This document shows, in pieces, positions 60,246 to 64,000 of a stretch of DNA of 64,000 nucleotides. The stretch comes from Dyella_B jejuensis. GTDB lineage: Bacteria; Pseudomonadota; Gammaproteobacteria; Xanthomonadales; Rhodanobacteraceae. The notes under the pieces were generated by a model. That model was not told the DNA's origin. It saw only the letters and a program-made list of their open reading frames with translations, and did no database searches. The position numbers and the translations under genes are program-made. The first letter of the stretch is position 1; each line of letters begins with the position of its first letter. The stretch spans positions 144,247 to 208,246 of the forward strand of contig NZ_JADIKJ010000004.1 of assembly GCF_044904675.1 (NCBI RefSeq). The letters are read 5' to 3'.

Positions 60246-61475
60246 TCAAGTGTTACATAGTTTCATTTCGGCGATGGCCCGCACCCGCGCCTTTTCCATC
60301 GCGGCGCCTACCGCCGGCCCTTGTAACCCCTGGGCTACAAATGGCGCGGAAGTGATCGCCGCGGCGGCATCCCGGGCCCGCCGCAGCCATGCCGCCTGGG
60401 GGTAATCGTCCTGCTCGTGACCGAGCCGCCCGCGTTTGTCGGCCATGCAGGCGTCCAGGAACACCTGCAGCCGTTCCGGCCGGCGCAGCGCATCGAGCGT
60501 CACCAGCAGCTTCAGCACGATAGCGGGTTTCAGCTCCAGCGCCCGGTGCGCGTTGAGGTGTTCGCGGCACACGCATTCGGCCATCGTGGCGTACTCGGTC
60601 GGCACGCGCAGGCGCGTAGCCAGCTGGCGCAGCGGCGCCACGCCGCGATGCTCGTGCCCGATGTGGCGCGGCAGTTCGTGCTTGGGCGTCAGCGCCTTGC
60701 CCAGGTCGTGGGTGAATGCGCAAAAGCCGACCAGGTCATTGCCCGGCGCCAACTGGGCGGCCATATCCAGCACCATCTCCAGGTGCACGCCGGTATCCAC
60801 TTCCGGATGGAATTCCGCGCGCTGCGGCACGCCATACAGCGCATCGACTTCCGGAAACAGCACCGCCAGCGCGCCCGCTTCGCGCAACACGCGCAGGAAC
60901 GCGGAAGGCCGCGCTTCACCCAAGGCCTTGCGCGTTTCGGCCCATACCCGCTCCGGCACCAGATGATCCACCTCGCCATCGCGCACCATCTGTTGCAACA
61001 GCTGCATGGTGTCCGGGGCCACGCTAAAACCCAGCGGCGCAAAGCGTGCGGCAAACCGCGCCACGCGCAGCAGCCGCACCGGGTCTTCCACGAACGCCAG
61101 CGAGACATGCCGCAACAGGCGCCGGTCCAGATCGCGCGTGCCGCCATACGGATCGACCAGCCCGCCATGCTCATCTTCGGCAATGGCGTTGATGGTGAGA
61201 TCGCGCCGCGCCAGATCCTGTTCCAGCGTCACCGCCGGATCGGCCTGGAACGCAAAGCCGTGATAACCGTGTCCGGTTTTGCGCTCGGTGCGCGCCAGCG
61301 CATATTCCTCGTTCGACTGCGGATGCAGGAACACCGGGAAATCCTTGCCCACCGGCTTGTAGCCCAGCGCCAGCATCTCCTCCGGCCGCGCGCCTACCAC
61401 CACGTGATCGTGATCGACCACCGGCCGTCCCAGCAACTTGTCGCGGACCGCGCCGCCCACCAGATACATGCGCAT
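60246..61475 (-). CDS. cca: CCA tRNA nucleotidyltransferase, multifunctional
   Basis: Adds and repairs the 3' CCA of tRNAs. The N-terminal domain has MYLVGGAVRDKLLG, the catalytic VDHDHVVVG (DxD) and RRDLTINAIAED, then LLRVARFAARF. The C-terminal HD domain (FCAFTHDLGKALTP, near residue 255) is the phosphohydrolase part of the multifunctional gammaproteobacterial type. At 409 residues it matches E. coli Cca (412). The ATG at 61475 is preferred over an upstream GTG, with GGGCGAG as ribosome binding site. Confidence 0.95.
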   Translation of the reverse strand: MRMYLVGGAVRDKLLGRPVVDHDHVVVGARPEEMLALGYKPVGKDFPVFLHPQSNEEYALARTERKTGHGYHGFAFQADPAVTLEQDLARRDLTINAIAEDEHGGLVDPYGGTRDLDRRLLRHVSLAFVEDPVRLLRVARFAARFAPLGFSVAPDTMQLLQQMVRDGEVDHLVPERVWAETRKALGEARPSAFLRVLREAGALAVLFPEVDALYGVPQRAEFHPEVDTGVHLEMVLDMAAQLAPGNDLVGFCAFTHDLGKALTPKHELPRHIGHEHRGVAPLRQLATRLRVPTEYATMAECVCREHLNAHRALELKPAIVLKLLVTLDALRRPERLQVFLDACMADKRGRLGHEQDDYPQAAWLRRARDAAAAITSAPFVAQGLQGPAVGAAMEKARVRAIAEMKLCNT

Positions 61476-61729
61476 CGAAACTCGCCCTTGCACGAAACCC
61501 CATTTCTTCCGGGAAGAGGTTGGGGTGAGTACCCGCTATCTTCGTTCGCCGCAACGGCAACCACCTACATACACACGCCAGTGGATTTTGTTACGTTCGG
61601 CCCGTCATCGACGTCAACGCTTTACGGGGCAACGCCGATGACCCTTGCAGCAATGCAATGAAAGCGCGGATCGCATGGGGCGCAACCCATACGACCCGCT
61701 GACCACCACCAACTACAAGAGAGTTGATC

Positions 61730-62062
61730 ATGGCTAACCCGGATCATACGGCACACACACCCTCTTCGGTTCCCACGGAACCGGATTCCACACCCACCGC
61801 ACCTTTCGATCGTCCCTTCCAGTTCCTGGAAGCGGTAAAGGAAACGCCGCCTACGCGCCAGACCGCGCTTGCCGGCACCTCGCTGGCCTTCGTGGTCATC
61901 CAGGGCTTGCTCGATTACAACGAAGCCTTCATCCAGGCCCAGGGCAAGCACCCCGAGCTGCATCCGTGGCCGCTCACGCAAGCGCAGACCAACGGCCTGC
62001 ACGCCGCGATCCACTTCCTTCGCCAGTACGTCGAACTGCTCAAGCCTGAGCCGGGTGGCTGA
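61730..62062 (+). CDS. hypothetical protein, 110 residues
   Basis: I do not recognise the family with confidence. The first 35 residues are Pro/Thr/Ser-rich and probably disordered. The rest is a compact helical domain: PFQFLEAVKETPPTRQTALA, then LAFVVIQGLLDYNEAFIQAQ and LHAAIHFLRQYVELLKPEP. No signal peptide or membrane segment. The ATG at 61730 has AGAGAG about 8 bases upstream. It stands between the divergent cca and the haemagglutinin-like gene. Confidence 0.6.
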   Translation: MANPDHTAHTPSSVPTEPDSTPTAPFDRPFQFLEAVKETPPTRQTALAGTSLAFVVIQGLLDYNEAFIQAQGKHPELHPWPLTQAQTNGLHAAIHFLRQYVELLKPEPGG

Positions 62063-62519
62063 TCCGTTCGTGTGCGGATGATCCTTTTCGCGGCACGCTG
62101 AATGAGGAACGGTGTGCCGCACCTGGAACGAGGATTATCCGTGGCCGTTCCAGCACTGACGCCTTCCGATATGCGAAGCCAACCACCAGCAGGTTTTCGA
62201 GAAAGTACCTTGCAAGCAAACCCGCTCGAGACGGATAGCCGTCCACCTACATGCGATGAGCACGGATACGCATCGTTCGATCATCCAGAGGGATGAGATC
62301 GCTGGAAGGTGTATCACCTACACGCCTGCCGATCAGGATGACGCGGCCCACGCAGCCCATGTGGGCCCTCTCCTTTTTTATGTAGTCCATGCAAAAACGC
62401 GGGAACCCGCCGCTATCGTTGGCGATGGAGAGCGGCCCTGAACCATCGAGCCAGATGCCTGATGCCTGAAATGGAAGCGCCGGCGATCCGTCGTTCACTT
62501 CCCGCATCAAGGATCGATC
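62063..62519. other. gap upstream of the haemagglutinin-like gene
   Basis: A 457-base gap with no gene I can support; frames on both strands lack good start signals. A terminator-like hairpin lies at 62345-62379. The last 140 bases presumably contain the promoter of the exoprotein gene. Confidence 0.4.
62345..62379 (+). terminator. Rho-independent terminator
   Basis: GGCCCAC (62345-62351) pairs with GTGGGCC (62361-62367) over a 9-base loop, followed by CTCTCC and six T. The form is classical, but the nearest plus-strand gene ends about 280 bases upstream. It may end a long 3' UTR or an unannotated small RNA. Confidence 0.55.
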
Positions 62520-64000
62520 ATGGCTTCTCACCGTCGTTCGCTGACTTCCTTGCCGTCATTATCGCGTCGCGCCTTGAGCGCAGCGGTGTGGTCCGCATTA
62601 CTCGGGGCGCCGGCCTTCGCTGGCGCGCAGGTGATCGCCGATCCCAACGCCGGCGCGCACCGCCCCGGCATCGGCGCGGCCGGCAACGGCGTGCCGGTGG
62701 TGAACCTCGTGGCGCCCTCGGCGGCGGGCGTGTCGCATAACCCGTACCAGCAGTTCAACGTCGACAAACAGGGCCTGATCCTCAACAACGCCGCCGGCGT
62801 CTCGGCCACGCAGTTGGGCGGCTATATCGTCGGCAATCCCCACTACCGGGCCGGCCAGGCGGCGAAGGTGATCGTCAACGAAGTCACCTCGCTCCAGCCC
62901 ACCTCCCTGCGCGGCTATACGGAAGTGGCCGGCCAGGCGGCCGATGTCATCATCGCCAATCCCAACGGGATTTCGGTCAATGGCGGTGGTTTCATCAACA
63001 CGAACCGTGCGACGTTGACCACGGGCATCCCGGTCTTCGGCACCGACGGCGCCTTGAGCGCGTTCCGCGTCACCGGCGGCGCCCTCCGCATCGATGGCGA
63101 GGGCCTGGACACCTCCCACATCGATCGCCTTGACCTGATTTCGCGCAGCCTCAGCGTCAGCGGCAAGGTGTGGGCCCAACACCTCAACGTCATCACCGGC
63201 GCCAACCAGGTCGGCTACGGCGATCTGTCCACGCAGGCGATAGCGGGCACCGGCGAGGCGCCGACGGTGAGCATCGACGTGGCCACGCTGGGTGGCATGT
63301 ATGCCAACACCATCCACCTGATCGGCACCGAAGCGGGCCTGGGCGTGCGCAATGCCGGCGAACTGGCCACGCAAAGCGGCGACTTCACCATCGATGAAGC
63401 CGGCCAGTTGCAATTGACCGGCACCACCTCCTCCGCTGGCCACCTCGCCCTCAACGGCAGCGCCTTGAACAACAGCGGTACGCTGCAATCGGCCGGCAGC
63501 ATGACCGTGCAAAGTACCGGCGACATCACCAACACCGGCACCGTCTACAGCGGCGGCGACCTTGCGATGCAAAGCGCCGGCGCGGTGAGTCATGCTGGCG
63601 TGATCGCCGCCGCCAACGAGGCCAGCGTGCGCGCGCAGCAACTGGCCTCCACCGGCACGCTGGGTGCCGGTGTCGCCCGCGACGGCACCCTGCAGGGCAA
63701 CGCGGCGTTGAGCGTCGTCACGACCGGTGCGCTGTCGTCCACCGGCAGCCATCTCGCCAGCGGCGCGATCATCCTGCAAGGCAGCGTACTGGACCTGTCC
63801 GGCGCGCAAACCCGCGCCGGCGGTGACGTCGCCCTCGTCAGCACCGCGGGCGATATCGATCACGCGAAGGCCACCCTTGCCACGGACGGTGCGCTCACCG
63901 TGCACAGCGCCGGCACCGTCGACAACAGCGGCGGCACGCTGCAAGCCGGTCAGCTCGATGCGCAGGCGGTGGGCGATTGGCGCAACGCCTACGGCAGCGT
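62520..64000 (+). CDS. filamentous-haemagglutinin-type exoprotein, N-terminal part
   Basis: A frame open from 62520 to the window edge (493 codons, no stop). A signal peptide (to about residue 36, ALLGAPAFAGA) is followed by the TPS domain of two-partner secretion: VSHNPYQQFNVDKQGLILNN, ATQLGGYIVGNPHYRAGQA, IVNEVTSLQPTSLRGYTEVA and IIANPNGISVNGGGFINTNR. The NPNGI motif is diagnostic. From about residue 280 it turns into beta-helix repeats (ALNNSGTLQSAGSMTVQSTG, DITNTGTVYSGGDLAMQSAG). There is no long ESPR-type signal extension. The ribosome binding site is AAGGA. No TpsB transporter gene is in the window. Confidence 0.92.
   Translation, partial: MASHRRSLTSLPSLSRRALSAAVWSALLGAPAFAGAQVIADPNAGAHRPGIGAAGNGVPVVNLVAPSAAGVSHNPYQQFNVDKQGLILNNAAGVSATQLGGYIVGNPHYRAGQAAKVIVNEVTSLQPTSLRGYTEVAGQAADVIIANPNGISVNGGGFINTNRATLTTGIPVFGTDGALSAFRVTGGALRIDGEGLDTSHIDRLDLISRSLSVSGKVWAQHLNVITGANQVGYGDLSTQAIAGTGEAPTVSIDVATLGGMYANTIHLIGTEAGLGVRNAGELATQSGDFTIDEAGQLQLTGTTSSAGHLALNGSALNNSGTLQSAGSMTVQSTGDITNTGTVYSGGDLAMQSAGAVSHAGVIAAANEASVRAQQLASTGTLGAGVARDGTLQGNAALSVVTTGALSSTGSHLASGAIILQGSVLDLSGAQTRAGGDVALVSTAGDIDHAKATLATDGALTVHSAGTVDNSGGTLQAGQLDAQAVGDWRNAYGS

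Noticed and set aside
62247..62531. Minus-strand 94-codon frame before the exoprotein gene
   Set aside because: No ribosome binding site or family, and it runs over the terminator-like hairpin and the exoprotein start.

Overview
The window looks like a chromosomal segment of a GC-rich gammaproteobacterium of the Xanthomonadales, most likely Rhodanobacteraceae (Dyella/Rhodanobacter-like). The basis is the Xps-like type II secretion order E-F-G-H-I-J-K-L-M-N-D with a lipoprotein secretin, a GumN-type TraB protein, a monomeric NADP isocitrate dehydrogenase, and the high-GC codon use. This is inference from gene content; no rRNA or other taxonomic marker is present. I saw no tRNA or rRNA gene, insertion sequence or CRISPR array.

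Layout. 1-13 kb: housekeeping and stress genes. These are monomeric isocitrate dehydrogenase, a catalase-like protein divergent from a haloperoxidase-type hydrolase, a GumN protein, an aldo/keto reductase, a LysR regulator, a NYN-domain protein, an exported methyltransferase-like protein, RluE and TatD. 13.2-24.5 kb: a complete eleven-gene type II secretion operon whose genes from G to N overlap by 4 bases. 24.6-27.8 kb: a small cysteine-containing secreted protein and the helicase HrpB. 27.8-33.3 kb: an accessory-looking stretch with a truncated HD-domain lipoprotein, an M61 peptidase homologue whose zinc motif lacks its glutamate, a probably frameshifted small exported protein, and a LysR-controlled NmrA/DoxX pair. 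33.7-40.9 kb: an OprB porin, a TetR/DHA2-MFS efflux pair, RluF, a YadG/YadH-type ABC exporter and a ferredoxin-NADP reductase.

41.3-47.1 kb: a chaperone-usher fimbrial operon on the minus strand (pilin, chaperone, usher, two-domain tip protein), with a short pilin-like gene facing its end. 47.4-52.0 kb: a plus-strand operon led by a promoter with two identical 18-base operators. It carries a leader ORF, a polytopic membrane protein, a Cro/CI-type regulator, a membrane-anchored S33 peptidase and a NatA/NatB ABC exporter. This is the most unusual gene set in the window. 52.2-57.7 kb: a divergent patatin, ferrochelatase, a SYLF protein, TatA-TatB-TatC and a MidA-type methyltransferase. 57.8-61.5 kb: an LTA-synthase-like sulfatase-fold protein and CCA-adding enzyme on the minus strand. 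The right edge opens a large filamentous-haemagglutinin-type exoprotein that runs off the window.

Surface and export functions dominate: type II secretion, the Tat pathway (which commonly feeds type II secretion), chaperone-usher fimbriae, a two-partner-secretion-type exoprotein and three exporters. The regulatory sites proposed here are sequence inferences. They comprise a Cro/CI operator pair, a CRP/Clp-like site upstream of the pilin, a dyad between NmrA and its LysR gene, and an AT-rich dyad between TetR and the MFS gene.
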